Part shown: positions 8,648 through 17,790 of the stretch, one piece after another
Layout: every line of letters begins with the position of its first letter
How positions within the stretch are numbered: the first letter of the stretch is position 1
The notes under the pieces: model-generated
Seen by the model: the letters and a program-made list of their open reading frames with translations, nothing else
What the model was told of the DNA's origin: nothing
The model's database searches: none
Translations under genes and position numbers: made by a program
Assembly: GCA_903845195.1 (NCBI GenBank)
Contig: CAIMWO010000066.1
Location: forward strand, 1 to 44,137
Reading direction: 5' to 3'
DNA from: an uncultured Phycisphaerales bacterium
GTDB lineage: Bacteria > Planctomycetota > Phycisphaerae > WQYP01
DNA length: 44,137 nucleotides

Positions 8648-10282
8648 CTACTTCGTCGCGGCGACTTTCAGCAGTTCTTCTTCCGCGGCTTTGGTCCATT
8701 GGCCGTCGTGAAGTTTGGCCGCCACGGTGGGGTAATGCTTGGGAAGCTCGGTCAGGGGAATCAGCGGCACATTGTGCAGCATCGGATAGACGATAATCTT
8801 GCCGGCAAGCGTGCGGTTCTCCGTTGCCGCCAGCCCGTCGATGGCGCCGGCCATGCCGGAGATGGCGTCCACCGACGTATTCGTATCGAGCTGCCCGGAC
8901 TCGACCTTCCGTAGCACGATCTTCATGTCTTCAATTTCCGAACCGGAAGTGCCGAACATGAACGCGCGGCGGGCAATGTACGTGTCGAGATCGATATCGT
9001 GTTTCACCGGCGCCGGAATGCCGGCGAAAATGTTGATGATCGCGCCTTCGGAAGATTTCACAACGGCATCGGCAACGAGCGCTCCGATGGGAGCCATCAG
9101 CGCAATGTACGAGAACATCTCCGTCAGCTTCTCCTTCGCGGTATTGATCATGCGAAGGGTGACCTTGTTGGCGTTGGCCATGGGCAGCGCCTTGCGGGAA
9201 AGGCTGGCGAGGCGGGCGTCGTCCATGTCCGTGGCGACGACTTCGAGGTCGGCCAGACCGGAGCAGACGTTACGGATAACGTGCATTTGTCCCATGGGGC
9301 CGCCGGCGCCGACGACGAGAACCTTATCGCGAGGGCGAAGCTCGCCGGTGGCGGGAATGTTCTTGTAGGAATCTGCGGGATTGGAACCGGTGGTGCCGAT
9401 CCAGCGGGTCATGCCGTAGTGGACGCGGCCGACGCCGACCGAAACCGGGCTGCCGATTTTCTGGCCGTTGAGCACGATATTGATGATCGCACACTTGGCG
9501 AGCTTATCATTGAGAATATCGAGCGTGGCTTTGTCGTGACCGAAATAGATGATGTCGTCGATGGACTCGTTGGCGAACGTGGCTGCTTCCTGCGGACGAA
9601 TGACGCGAATTTCCGCAGGCCGGCCGGCTTTGGCGAAGGGAAGATTCAGCGACTCAGGATTAACGGGCGTGTCGGAAACGATGACGGCCTTTCCGTCCGC
9701 CTTGAGCGTGTTGCGTTCGCGGGTGACGTACGAATCCTCGACGCAGGCCCACGGCTCGACCAAGGCGACCGCGGACGACCCCTTCGAAGCATTGCCATCG
9801 ACGAGGATGAGGTAGCGTTCGCCCTTGGAACTGATGAGGGCGCGTTCATCGAGCACACAGTATTCCTGCAGCCCGCCTTCAAAGTTGTAGCCGAAGGCGC
9901 CGTTGGACCCGTTGGTGCGAAGATCGCGCCAGTCGGCCTGGATGATGACGCGTTCGCCGATCTTGTGCTGCTTGACCAGCGGTCCGACAGCAATGATGCG
10001 TGCAACAACCTCGTGGCCCGGAACGGTCGGCTTGTCGTTGGGAACGTACCCCTGGATTTCCGAAAGGACGGTGGGATTAAGACCGGCCTGCACATCGGTC
10101 TTGCGCGGATGGGCGTTGAACTGCTTGAGTAACTTGAGGTCGGAAAAGCAAAGGCCCACAGCTTCGATCTTGATGAGCACCTCGTGCGGGCGCGGGGTGG
10201 GGATGGACTTGGCGGGATTGAGCTTGAGCTGCGATGGCCCGACGAGTTGGACAGCATACTGGGTCGAGGGAAGTGTGGTCAT
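8648..10282 (-). CDS. Zinc-type alcohol/polyol dehydrogenase, long form
   Basis: The 544-residue product has a GroES-like N-terminal domain: PHEVLIKIEAVGLCFSDLK with Cys45 and Asp48, and later PGHEVVARI. A Rossmann domain near residue 320 (VLVVGAGGPMGQMHVIRNV) follows. This is the medium-chain dehydrogenase/reductase family. The four-Cys structural zinc loop of classical alcohol dehydrogenases is not visible. The protein is about 150-200 residues longer than typical members, with an extra middle segment. It may resemble L-sorbose-1-phosphate reductase-type enzymes (inference). AGGAATG gives a good ribosome-binding site. It is the last gene of the leftward operon after the aldolase/SDR gene, with a 56-base gap. 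Its likely role is interconversion of a hydroxy and a keto group of the sugar or polyol handled by this regulon. Confidence 0.78.
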   Translation of the reverse strand: MTTLPSTQYAVQLVGPSQLKLNPAKSIPTPRPHEVLIKIEAVGLCFSDLKLLKQFNAHPRKTDVQAGLNPTVLSEIQGYVPNDKPTVPGHEVVARIIAVGPLVKQHKIGERVIIQADWRDLRTNGSNGAFGYNFEGGLQEYCVLDERALISSKGERYLILVDGNASKGSSAVALVEPWACVEDSYVTRERNTLKADGKAVIVSDTPVNPESLNLPFAKAGRPAEIRVIRPQEAATFANESIDDIIYFGHDKATLDILNDKLAKCAIINIVLNGQKIGSPVSVGVGRVHYGMTRWIGTTGSNPADSYKNIPATGELRPRDKVLVVGAGGPMGQMHVIRNVCSGLADLEVVATDMDDARLASLSRKALPMANANKVTLRMINTAKEKLTEMFSYIALMAPIGALVADAVVKSSEGAIINIFAGIPAPVKHDIDLDTYIARRAFMFGTSGSEIEDMKIVLRKVESGQLDTNTSVDAISGMAGAIDGLAATENRTLAGKIIVYPMLHNVPLIPLTELPKHYPTVAAKLHDGQWTKAAEEELLKVAATK

Positions 10283-10338
10283 TATTCATTCCTGCAATTA
10301 CACATTTGACTTCGGATTTCAACGGACATTTTTCTGCA

Positions 10339-12351
10339 CTAACTGAGCATGACCTGGCCACCGGTAACGGGGACCGCCTGGCCGGTTTCATATTGCTGAT
10401 CGATGAGATAGAAGACGGCGTTCATGACATCAGGCGTGGTGCAGCCGCGGTTCATCGGCACTTTGGCTTCATAGAATTTTTTCACATCGGCAATCGTCTT
10501 GGCGCCGGGAACTTTGCCGGTGCGCAGGTATTGAACAAAGAGGCCACGGTCGGGATCGGACCAGAGTGGGCCGTCGAAGAAATTCCCCGGGCAGATGGAA
10601 TTGACCTTGATGCCGTTCTCGATGAGCTCGAGGGCAAACGACTGAGTCAGGCCGATGCCACCAAACTTGGAACCGGCATAGGCGCCATTCTTGTTGGAGC
10701 CCTGAAGGCCGGATTTGGAGTTGATCTGGATGATGTCGGATCGATAAGCGGGGCGTGCCTGGTGCTGCACGGCAAGAATGGCCGCGGCTTTCTGCACGCA
10801 AAAGAAGTAGCCCTTGTAGTTGACGGCGGTGACGAAATCGAAGTCTTTTTCCGATTGCGTCTTGACCGATTCGGCCTTGAGCACGCCCGCGTTGGAAATG
10901 AAAACATCAAAGCCGCCGAAACGGCGGACCACTTGATGAATGGCCCCACCGATCGAGTCGGAGCTGGAAACGTTGATGGCCAGACCAATGGCGCGGCCGC
11001 GGCCGAACTGGTCGTTCAAACCAGTCGCGGCTTTTTCCGCCCCGGCGTTGTTAATATCAGTCAGCGCAACATGCCCGCCCTGTGCGGCAAAGTGCTGGGC
11101 GATTTCCAGGCCAAATCCCTGTGCAGCGCCGGTGACGATGGCAATCCTGCCGGAAACGCGGCCAGACTTGGCGCTGCCGCGGGCCACTTGCTTGCGATAC
11201 GCCTCCACTTCCCAATCCTCGATGAACTGGCGCTGTGCGGTAGTGAGATGCGAAACGCCTCCGAGATGCTTGGCGCCGGCCATGATCTTGATGGCATCGA
11301 CATAAAGGTTACGGGCCGTATCCGCAGCGTTGAAATCATCGCCGATGGCGAATAGGCCGAGGTTCGGAACGAGAATGATCTTGGGTGCAAAGCGCTTGGT
11401 GGATTTGTGTTGTTCGATGGCGGCGCGGAGGCGGCCGATGGTGGCATCCGGCATTTCATTGGCGACGAGGTCAAACCAGAGGGGGAAGGAATTGCAGTAA
11501 ACGATCTGATCCGGATTGAGCGGGCCGGCAGCGGTGAACGACTTGGCGTCAGCGGCGTTGACGAAGGAGAGGATGAGATCAGAGTCATCGAAGGGAACGA
11601 CTTTGAGTGCATCGCCTTCCGCAAGCAGGGCGCGGAGGGCCGGCCCGAGGATGTTGATCTGTGCGACGGTATTTTCCGCTTTGCTCGCGGGGCCAAAAGA
11701 AGCCTGCCAACCATTGCCGAGACGCGCCGAAACTTTCGCCAGCAGATCATTCGTGGTTGCGCGGACGGCATCGGGAGTATCACCGGCGACAATGAGCCCG
11801 TGATTGGCCATGAAGATAGCCTTGGGTCCGCCCGCTTTCTTGTATGTAGCGAGGGCGTCTTTGATGACGCGGCCCAGTGTGTAGCCGGGATCGACGAAGG
11901 GAGTCCAAAGGACATCGTCGCCGAAGATTTCGGCAGCGATTTGCTGACCGCGCGTATGGCAGGTGAGCGTGTTGATGAGCGTCGCATGAGTATGAACCAC
12001 GAACTTGCCCGGAACAAGGTGATGGATCAGAGACTCGACGGAGGGCCGCTGATTCTTTTCGGGCTCGACACGAGCCGCAAGAATGGCGGACTTATACTGG
12101 GCCTCGCGCGATTCGACATTCGTGCCGAAATCCGCAGCGGCGATGGCATCCAGCTTGGTGCGATCCAGAATCGCAAAGCCGTCACGCGTAATCGTGGCCA
12201 GTGCGGCCCCCGAGGCTTTCACGAAAAGTCGATCACCGATTTTCACGGAAGTATTGCCCCCGCCGGCAAGGACCATCGTGGGATCGACGCCGTAGAAGCG
12301 TGAGAGTTCGATGAGTGCATCGACGGGATCGTTGAGATTGGCTGTGGTCAC
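10339..12351 (-). CDS. Bifunctional class II aldolase/short-chain dehydrogenase (RhaEW/YuxG-like)
   Basis: This encodes 670 residues. Residues 1-400 are a class II aldolase/adducin fold: GGGNTSVK near residue 31, the metal-binding VHTHATLINTLTCH, and FMANHGLIVAGD. Residues 405-670 are an SDR domain with TGAAQGFG for NAD(P) binding and the catalytic Tyr-Ala-Gly-Ser-Lys in GAYAGSKFGG. The order matches the fused L-rhamnulose-1-phosphate aldolase/lactaldehyde dehydrogenase (RhaEW, Bacillus YuxG). However, no rhamnose isomerase or kinase gene lies nearby, so the true substrate is open. The start is GTG at 12351, with AAAAGGA upstream; the nearby ATG is out of frame. It is translated from the leftward operon between the PHP-like protein and the dehydrogenase. 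Confidence 0.82.
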   Translation of the reverse strand: MTTANLNDPVDALIELSRFYGVDPTMVLAGGGNTSVKIGDRLFVKASGAALATITRDGFAILDRTKLDAIAAADFGTNVESREAQYKSAILAARVEPEKNQRPSVESLIHHLVPGKFVVHTHATLINTLTCHTRGQQIAAEIFGDDVLWTPFVDPGYTLGRVIKDALATYKKAGGPKAIFMANHGLIVAGDTPDAVRATTNDLLAKVSARLGNGWQASFGPASKAENTVAQINILGPALRALLAEGDALKVVPFDDSDLILSFVNAADAKSFTAAGPLNPDQIVYCNSFPLWFDLVANEMPDATIGRLRAAIEQHKSTKRFAPKIILVPNLGLFAIGDDFNAADTARNLYVDAIKIMAGAKHLGGVSHLTTAQRQFIEDWEVEAYRKQVARGSAKSGRVSGRIAIVTGAAQGFGLEIAQHFAAQGGHVALTDINNAGAEKAATGLNDQFGRGRAIGLAINVSSSDSIGGAIHQVVRRFGGFDVFISNAGVLKAESVKTQSEKDFDFVTAVNYKGYFFCVQKAAAILAVQHQARPAYRSDIIQINSKSGLQGSNKNGAYAGSKFGGIGLTQSFALELIENGIKVNSICPGNFFDGPLWSDPDRGLFVQYLRTGKVPGAKTIADVKKFYEAKVPMNRGCTTPDVMNAVFYLIDQQYETGQAVPVTGGQVMLS

Positions 12352-12380
12352 GTTCTCGCATCCTTTTGGGTTACATAGCG

Positions 12381-13667
12381 TTACTTGGCAGTTTCCTGGT
12401 AACGACGGATCACGGCAGCGCCGAGTTTGGCAAAGGCCTTGATCCGGGTATCGGCATCGGGATATTCCGCATTGGGACGGCCATCAGCATCCACATAACC
12501 GGTCTGCCCATGCAACGTCAGGAACTGATGCGCTGCAATCACGCAGGCACCTTCCCAATAAATCGCCTTGAGCTCTTCAGGGATCGGCAGATTGCCTTTG
12601 CAGACGGGCTCCAGCGGAATCAGGTCGAGCGTATTGTGTTCCGTTCCCGCGGTGACGACCAACCCCGCCGCACGCATGGTCTTCGTATACGCCGTCAGAA
12701 TCTCAATGCTGTTGCGATTCGGAATGAATTCCGTCGCATGAATGTTGCGCTGCTTGAGCCCCGCGATGAACTGCTCGATCGGCGTTTCAAACGCGTTGAT
12801 CGGACTAGCCGCATCGGCCAGCAGCGGATAACAGGCGAAGCCGCCCATGGCATGGATCAGTTCGTACGCATCGCGAAAAGTCACAAACGCTTCATCGATG
12901 TACGCAGGCTTGCCGACTTTGAGCAGGTGCGAGCGAAGATCATTCTGCACCGCCACCGCATCGTCCGGCGTCTTGGCGCTGGTCTTCGCGCCGAAAAGGA
13001 TATTCATTTTTTCCAGCCGATCCGCCGCCGGCACCTTGGCGAAAATCGCCTCCTGGAAAGCCTGGGCGACGTGGCGCTCCTGCAGAAAGACCGTCGATCG
13101 CTCGCAGCCATGTCGGCGGACCACCATGTCGATGACGCGATCATGATTCAGCCCGGTCGAAACTCCCCGAGCGGTGAAAACCTTTTCCGTCGCATCGATC
13201 ATGCGGGCAATGCGGCTGACATCGTTATCGCGGAACTGGCCGAGCAATCGAGTGGCGGTAGCCGTCATCGGCTCCAGCTTCGAGAGCCCCTTACCGCACA
13301 GATACATCTTGCCGGGGTTGGCCGGGTCGTTGATCTTGATGCCCGCGGTTTTCAGGTCATCGTGCATGCAGATAATTTCCATGCCGAAGAGTGGATACAC
13401 CCCGCGGCCGCGCGCCAGAACGCCGAAGTCCCCATACACGTTGTAATCGTAATAGTTCGATACGCCCAGGACCGCAATCGATTCCTTCGCCGCCAGTTCC
13501 ACGGTCTGGGCGACGGTGGTAAAAGCCGAAAAATTCGGCGGCAGATGAATATGCGCATTCACCTTGGGCCGCGAGGTCGGCGTGAAGTCTTTGGCGGCCA
13601 AGGTGCGAACCTCCGCAACCGATCCAAGATCACGAAGCGCCCCGAGTGTTTGTGCAACTTTGGACAT
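12381..13667 (-). CDS. PHP-like (polymerase and histidinol phosphatase) domain protein
   Basis: The 428-residue product starts at the ATG at 13667, directly after lpd with a 25-base gap. The frame runs further upstream, but that part overlaps lpd. VNAHIHLPPNFSAF near residue 36 supplies an HxH metal pair, and GVSNYYDYN and PLFGMEIICMHDD follow, as in PHP/amidohydrolase-like TIM barrels. A later TEFIPNRNSIEILTAYTKTMRAAGLVVTAGTEHNT holds further candidate metal ligands. PHP proteins are metal-dependent phosphoesterases or hydrolases. Within this operon it may act on a phosphorylated sugar intermediate (inference). It could instead be an isomerase of the metal-dependent hydrolase superfamily. 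No membrane segment or signal is seen. Confidence 0.65.
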   Translation of the reverse strand: MSKVAQTLGALRDLGSVAEVRTLAAKDFTPTSRPKVNAHIHLPPNFSAFTTVAQTVELAAKESIAVLGVSNYYDYNVYGDFGVLARGRGVYPLFGMEIICMHDDLKTAGIKINDPANPGKMYLCGKGLSKLEPMTATATRLLGQFRDNDVSRIARMIDATEKVFTARGVSTGLNHDRVIDMVVRRHGCERSTVFLQERHVAQAFQEAIFAKVPAADRLEKMNILFGAKTSAKTPDDAVAVQNDLRSHLLKVGKPAYIDEAFVTFRDAYELIHAMGGFACYPLLADAASPINAFETPIEQFIAGLKQRNIHATEFIPNRNSIEILTAYTKTMRAAGLVVTAGTEHNTLDLIPLEPVCKGNLPIPEELKAIYWEGACVIAAHQFLTLHGQTGYVDADGRPNAEYPDADTRIKAFAKLGAAVIRRYQETAK

Positions 13668-13692
13668 CGACAAAAAACCCCTGATACAAGCG

Positions 13693-15111
13693 TTATACGA
13701 GTGCCGGAACGCGAATGACCTTGCGCGGCGGAAGATGCAGACCCGCTGACAGCGCATCCTCCGCAGCTTCCTTGATGGCTTCGCTGATCGTGGGATGCGC
13801 GAATACCGTCTCCGCCACATCGTCCATCGAAACGTTCTGCTGGAGCAACGCACTGGCCGCCGCAATGCATTCCGTGGCATTGTGGCCGAGCATGTGTGCG
13901 CCGAGAAGTTCGCCGGTTTCGCGGTGGCGGATCATCTTGACGAAGCCGTCGGTGTGATTGGTCGCCATGGCTTTGCCGAGCCGCGCCAGGGGAAATTTAC
14001 CGATGGAAATCGGAATCTGCTTCTCTGCCGCTTCCTGCTCAGTAAGCCCGACGCCGCCGATTTCGGGGAAGGTGTATACCGCACCCGGAATGGGTGCAAT
14101 GAAATCCTTCTGGTGGCCGAGGGCATTTTCAACCGCCACGACACCGTGAGCGCTGGCCGCATGAGCCAGCAGGCACAATCCGTTGGCATCGCCGATGCAG
14201 TAATGATCCTTGACGCTCGTTCGCAGAGTCTTGTCCACCGAGATGAATCCTTTCGGACTCGTCGCGATCCCCACCGATTCCAGCCCCAGCGACTTGGCGT
14301 TCGGCTTGCGCCCCACCGAAATCAGCACGCGATCCGCCTCAATCGTCGAACCGTTCGAGAGAATCGCCTTGGCAATCCCATTGGCCACTTGCAGATCGTT
14401 GACCTTCACCTGCAGGTGAATGCTAATGCCGCGTTTCTTGAAGATGCCGGCCAGCGTGTCGCCCAGATCCTTATCCAGCCCCGGCAGCAGTCCCGGCATC
14501 AACTCGACGATCGTGACCTCAACGCCAAACGCCTGCATCATGCACGCAAATTCGCACCCAATCACCCCCCCACCGATGATGAGCAATTTCTTCGGCAGCG
14601 TCTGCCAATGCACCGCTTCATCGCTGGTGCAAACCATCGCAGGATCGTCCGGCCAGCCCGGAATCCGCACGGGCGTGGTCCCCGTCGCGATGATGATTTT
14701 GTCCGCGGTAATGGTCTGTGCCGCCGCCTTCTCTGAAGTAATCGCAATCTTGTTCGGCGCTTCGAGTTTGGCGAGTCCCTGGAACAACGTGACCTTGCGC
14801 CCCTTGAAGAGCGACGCGATGCCGGAACGATTCGCCGCCAGCACCTTGTCCTTACGCCCCTGAATCTTCGCCCAGTCAAACGCCACATTGGAAACGGAAA
14901 CTCCCCAGTCGCCGGAATGCTGAAGCTGGTGCAGCAACTCCGCAGACGACAACAGCGCCTTGGAAGGAATACACCCGTAATTCAGACACGTCCCGCCAAG
15001 ATGATGCTTCTCGATGACGGCCACCGAAGCACCCAGTTGAGCGGCCTTGAGGGCGGCAACGTATCCGCCGGGGCCGGAACCGATGACAGCAATTTGAAAA
15101 TGATCTGACAT
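13693..15111 (-). CDS. lpdA: Dihydrolipoyl dehydrogenase (E3)
   Basis: This encodes 472 residues from the ATG at 15111. FAD is bound by IAVIGSGPGGYVAA at residues 8-20. The redox disulfide lies in GGTCLNYGCIPSK (Cys42, Cys47). The NAD site is LLIIGGGVIGCEFA, and the C-terminal catalytic His-Glu pair is in HPTISEAIKEA. It reoxidises dihydrolipoyl groups on the E2 encoded just upstream (63-base gap), passing electrons to NAD+. Length and motifs are fully normal. It belongs to the same leftward operon as the acyltransferase, the PHP-like protein, the aldolase/SDR and the dehydrogenase, so this E3 is probably dedicated to that complex. Confidence 0.93.
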   Translation of the reverse strand: MSDHFQIAVIGSGPGGYVAALKAAQLGASVAVIEKHHLGGTCLNYGCIPSKALLSSAELLHQLQHSGDWGVSVSNVAFDWAKIQGRKDKVLAANRSGIASLFKGRKVTLFQGLAKLEAPNKIAITSEKAAAQTITADKIIIATGTTPVRIPGWPDDPAMVCTSDEAVHWQTLPKKLLIIGGGVIGCEFACMMQAFGVEVTIVELMPGLLPGLDKDLGDTLAGIFKKRGISIHLQVKVNDLQVANGIAKAILSNGSTIEADRVLISVGRKPNAKSLGLESVGIATSPKGFISVDKTLRTSVKDHYCIGDANGLCLLAHAASAHGVVAVENALGHQKDFIAPIPGAVYTFPEIGGVGLTEQEAAEKQIPISIGKFPLARLGKAMATNHTDGFVKMIRHRETGELLGAHMLGHNATECIAAASALLQQNVSMDDVAETVFAHPTISEAIKEAAEDALSAGLHLPPRKVIRVPALV

Positions 15112-15174
15112 GACATTCCTATTCAGTTCAGCAATTAGGCCGCTAGCTAAAGCGCTGTGGCCTGGGTTTCGCAA

Positions 15175-16731
15175 TCAACCAATGAGCTGCTCCGGCGACT
15201 CCAACAGAACTTTCAGCTTCGCCATGAACTGGGCAGCCAATGCCCCATCCACCACTCGGTGATCGACACTCAGCGTCATGGTCATCACCCGTCCCGCCTT
15301 GATCGCGCCGTCTTTGACCAGTACCGATTCGCGAACCGCCGAGATCGCCAGAATACCCGACTCCGGCGGATTGATAATCGCCGAGAAATCCTCGACGCCC
15401 AGCATGCCCATGTTGGAAATTGTGAAGACGCCTTTGCCCATGTTCTCGATCTTGCCATTGCGGGCGGACTCGACGACACGCTTCGATTCCGCAGCCAGCT
15501 GGGCCAGCGTCAACCGTTCGATGTTCAAAACGACAGGGACGACCAGTCCATCTTCCACACTCACCGCCACGCCGATATTGGCCGCGGGATGCTCGACGAT
15601 GTCGTTGCCATCGATGCGGCTGCGAAAAGCCGAAAACTCCCCAACGGTCTTCCCGACCGCCAGCAGCACAACATCATTAAGCGTGCAGCCCGTCGCAGGC
15701 TTCTGCGCCCGATAGAACGCAAACAGCGGATCGGCATGAATCGTCAGCGTGACATAAAAGTGCGGCACCGTCTGCTTGGAAACCTGCAGATTCGTCGCGA
15801 TCGCCTTGCGCATCTTCGACATCGGACGCCGGATCACTCCACCCGGTCCAGCCGCTGGCGAACTCGCCGGCTTCGCCAATCTGGCCCCGGCCTTCGCCGA
15901 CGCCACATCCGTTGAAAGTATCCGCCCCTCAGGCCCAGACCCCGCGCCAACCGACGCCAGATCCACCCCGCGTTCCGCCGCAATCTTCCGCGCCGCTGGC
16001 GAGGCTTTCACCCGTCCCGATTCCGTGCGGCTCGCCGGCGCACTGACCGCACTCTCACTTCGCGTTTCGAGTTTCGAGTTTCGCGTTTCTTCGACCACCT
16101 GCGTCGCCGTTGTTTCAGCTACCGCCTCTCTGCTCCCTCCGAGATACGCATCCACATCCGCATCGCTGGCCGCCAGAAACGCCACCGGTTGCTTCACGGG
16201 AACCACCGTTCCCTCCGGTGCGACAATCCGTGCCAATCGACCGGCATCAGTGGCCTCCACTTCGACCGTCGCTTTGTCGGTCTCTACTTCATAAAGAATC
16301 TGCCCCAGCGCAATCTGGTCGCCCACCTTCACGCGCCATTTCAAAACCGTCCCCTCCTCCATCGAATTGCCAGCCTGAGGCATCAACACGGGAGTCACCG
16401 GACCCGACGGAGCGGACGAATTACTCATGGCAGGCGCCTTGTTTTGTGAAGGAGTAGATTGCGTGGCTGACGGAGTGGTTACAGGTGCGGGTGCATCGCT
16501 GAGCTCGGCAAGGTCGCCCCCCAAGGCGATCGTGACGCCAGCACCCGCAAGGATCGTTCCCAGCGTACCGGCGCCCGCAGCTTCAATATGGATCAACGCC
16601 TCATCAACTTCCAGTTCCACCAAGAGATCACCCTTGGCCAGCAAATCGCCCGGGTTCTTCAACCACCGCTTAACAGTGGCAGCAACTGCCTTGGTGCCGG
16701 AAAGTGATGCGGGAAAACGTAGTTTAGGCAT
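15175..16731 (-). CDS. pdhC: 2-oxoacid dehydrogenase complex E2 (dihydrolipoyl acyltransferase)
   Basis: This encodes 518 residues. Residues 1-78 are a lipoyl/biotinyl-like domain whose turn reads EVDEA. Glu44 stands where the lipoylated lysine should be (codon GAG at 16600-16602). Residues 112-190 are a second, normal lipoyl domain with ETDKA and Lys153. A Ser/Pro/Ala linker, a peripheral-subunit-binding domain (residues 241-275, ASPAARKIAAERGVDL) and the catalytic acyltransferase domain follow. The latter has the active-site DHRVVDG with His491 and Asp495. It is the first gene of the leftward operon and divergent from deoR. An internal ATG at residue 102 would give a single-lipoyl form. The linker also contains a heptamer repeat. 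The acyl group (acetyl or other) cannot be told. Confidence 0.9.
   Translation of the reverse strand: MPKLRFPASLSGTKAVAATVKRWLKNPGDLLAKGDLLVELEVDEALIHIEAAGAGTLGTILAGAGVTIALGGDLAELSDAPAPVTTPSATQSTPSQNKAPAMSNSSAPSGPVTPVLMPQAGNSMEEGTVLKWRVKVGDQIALGQILYEVETDKATVEVEATDAGRLARIVAPEGTVVPVKQPVAFLAASDADVDAYLGGSREAVAETTATQVVEETRNSKLETRSESAVSAPASRTESGRVKASPAARKIAAERGVDLASVGAGSGPEGRILSTDVASAKAGARLAKPASSPAAGPGGVIRRPMSKMRKAIATNLQVSKQTVPHFYVTLTIHADPLFAFYRAQKPATGCTLNDVVLLAVGKTVGEFSAFRSRIDGNDIVEHPAANIGVAVSVEDGLVVPVVLNIERLTLAQLAAESKRVVESARNGKIENMGKGVFTISNMGMLGVEDFSAIINPPESGILAISAVRESVLVKDGAIKAGRVMTMTLSVDHRVVDGALAAQFMAKLKVLLESPEQLIG
16061..16088 (+). repeat. Heptamer tandem repeat CGMGTTT x4 within the E2 linker
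   Basis: Units CGCGTTT, CGAGTTT, CGAGTTT and CGCGTTT lie end to end. Read from the other strand they encode TRNSKLETR in the flexible linker of E2, between the second lipoyl domain and the subunit-binding domain. The array is internally symmetric in order (CGCG, CGAG, CGAG, CGCG). Confidence 0.85.
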
Positions 16732-16800
16732 GCCAAACTCAACTCAAAAAAACCATTACTGCAACAATATGAATAAATTAAGGCAATTAGATGACGTAGT

Positions 16801-16815
16801 CAAGTAATTTACTTG
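16801..16815. promoter_or_regulatory. Perfect palindrome in the deoR/E2 divergent promoter region
   Basis: CAAGTAA-T-TTACTTG is a perfect 7-bp inverted repeat around one central base. It sits between the leftward E2 gene and the rightward deoR gene. On the minus strand it overlaps a possible -35 (TTGACT at 16803-16798). On the plus strand it lies just before TTGACC at 16825. The position suggests the DeoR operator controlling both arms (inference). Confidence 0.6.
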
Positions 16816-16897
16816 TAGTTTTAGTTGACCGAGTTGACGCTTTATGGTACTTATGCACTTGAAAGATGGTTCGGAATACCTACAGGAGCCCCGGCAA

Positions 16898-17764
16898 ATG
16901 CGCCAGGCAACCCGCGAAAGACAGGCCCGCGTTCTATCGGAACTGCTTGAAAAAAAGCATGTTACGGTGAAAACACTTGCCGAAAATATGGCGGTGAGCG
17001 TCGCGACCGTCCGCCGCGATCTGAAAACCTTGGCTGACACCCAGAAGGTCAATCTCGTCCATGGCGGGGCCGCCCTGCCGCGCGAAACCTACTTCTCCTT
17101 CGAAGCCAAGGCCGACCGCAACCTCCAAGCCAAGCAAACCATCGGCGAACTCGCCGCCGGTCTCGTCTCCGACGGCGAGCAGATCTTCCTCGATTCCGGC
17201 ACCACCAGCTTCTCCATGGCCGGGCCCCTCACACGCAAACGCGGCCTCGCGATCATCGTCAACTCGGCTCGCCTGGCCCTCGAACTCCGCGCCGCTAACA
17301 TGAACCTCATTATGCTCGGCGGCCTCTACCGCCCTGACCGCATGGACACCATCGGTCCCATCGCCATGAGCACCCTCGAGCAATTACGCGGCTACGTCGC
17401 CTTCATCGGCGCCGACGGCCTTTCGATGGATTTCGGCGTCTCCGCCGCTGACATCGATAGTGCACACCTCTACCGCCTCGCCGCTGCCAATGCCCGCGAA
17501 ACCGTCCTCCTGGTGGATCATTCAAAATTTGAATCGGCATCGCTGTTCAAGATCGTCGATTGGGAAAAAGTTCGCCGCCTCGTCACTAACCGCAGACCCA
17601 GCAATGAATGGATGGCGTTCCTCGAAGCCCGCGGCATCGAAGCGATTTTCCCCGCCGATGCCGCCGATGCCGCCGATGCGTCGGACGAAACCTCAACACA
17701 CAACGTCAACAGTCAACCACTTCCGGAACATTCGCGTGCGCTGAATGTCTCGGCTGGTTTCTAA
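16898..17764 (+). CDS. DeoR-family transcriptional regulator
   Basis: The ATG at 16898 gives 288 residues and has AGGAG 9 bases upstream. An ATG at 16844 in the same frame lacks a binding site and falls inside the likely promoter. Residues 1-55 are the DeoR winged helix ([38 protein letters not shown], then VHGGA). The C-terminal sugar-phosphate-sensing domain follows, with [19 protein letters not shown] and LLVDHSKF. DeoR repressors usually respond to a phosphorylated sugar intermediate, which fits a carbohydrate regulon. The gene is divergent from the E2-E3 operon and 26 bases before the E1 gene on the same strand. The C-terminus carries an Asp-Ala-Ala repeat and a tail not typical of the family. 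Confidence 0.9.
   Translation: MRQATRERQARVLSELLEKKHVTVKTLAENMAVSVATVRRDLKTLADTQKVNLVHGGAALPRETYFSFEAKADRNLQAKQTIGELAAGLVSDGEQIFLDSGTTSFSMAGPLTRKRGLAIIVNSARLALELRAANMNLIMLGGLYRPDRMDTIGPIAMSTLEQLRGYVAFIGADGLSMDFGVSAADIDSAHLYRLAAANARETVLLVDHSKFESASLFKIVDWEKVRRLVTNRRPSNEWMAFLEARGIEAIFPADAADAADASDETSTHNVNSQPLPEHSRALNVSAGF
17654..17680 (+). repeat. 9-bp tandem repeat in deoR 3' end
   Basis: Three copies of GCCGATGCC (the last ends GCG) encode the Ala/Asp run in [13 protein letters not shown] near the regulator's C-terminus. The unit keeps frame, so copy number can vary without breaking the gene. Confidence 0.8.
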
Positions 17765-17790
17765 AGATAGAAAGCGATTTGGAGTATCTC

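Noticed and set aside
16844..16897. Upstream ATG as the deoR start
   Set aside because: No ribosome-binding site, and it falls inside the likely promoter. The ATG at 16898 has AGGAG and gives the normal DeoR N-terminus.
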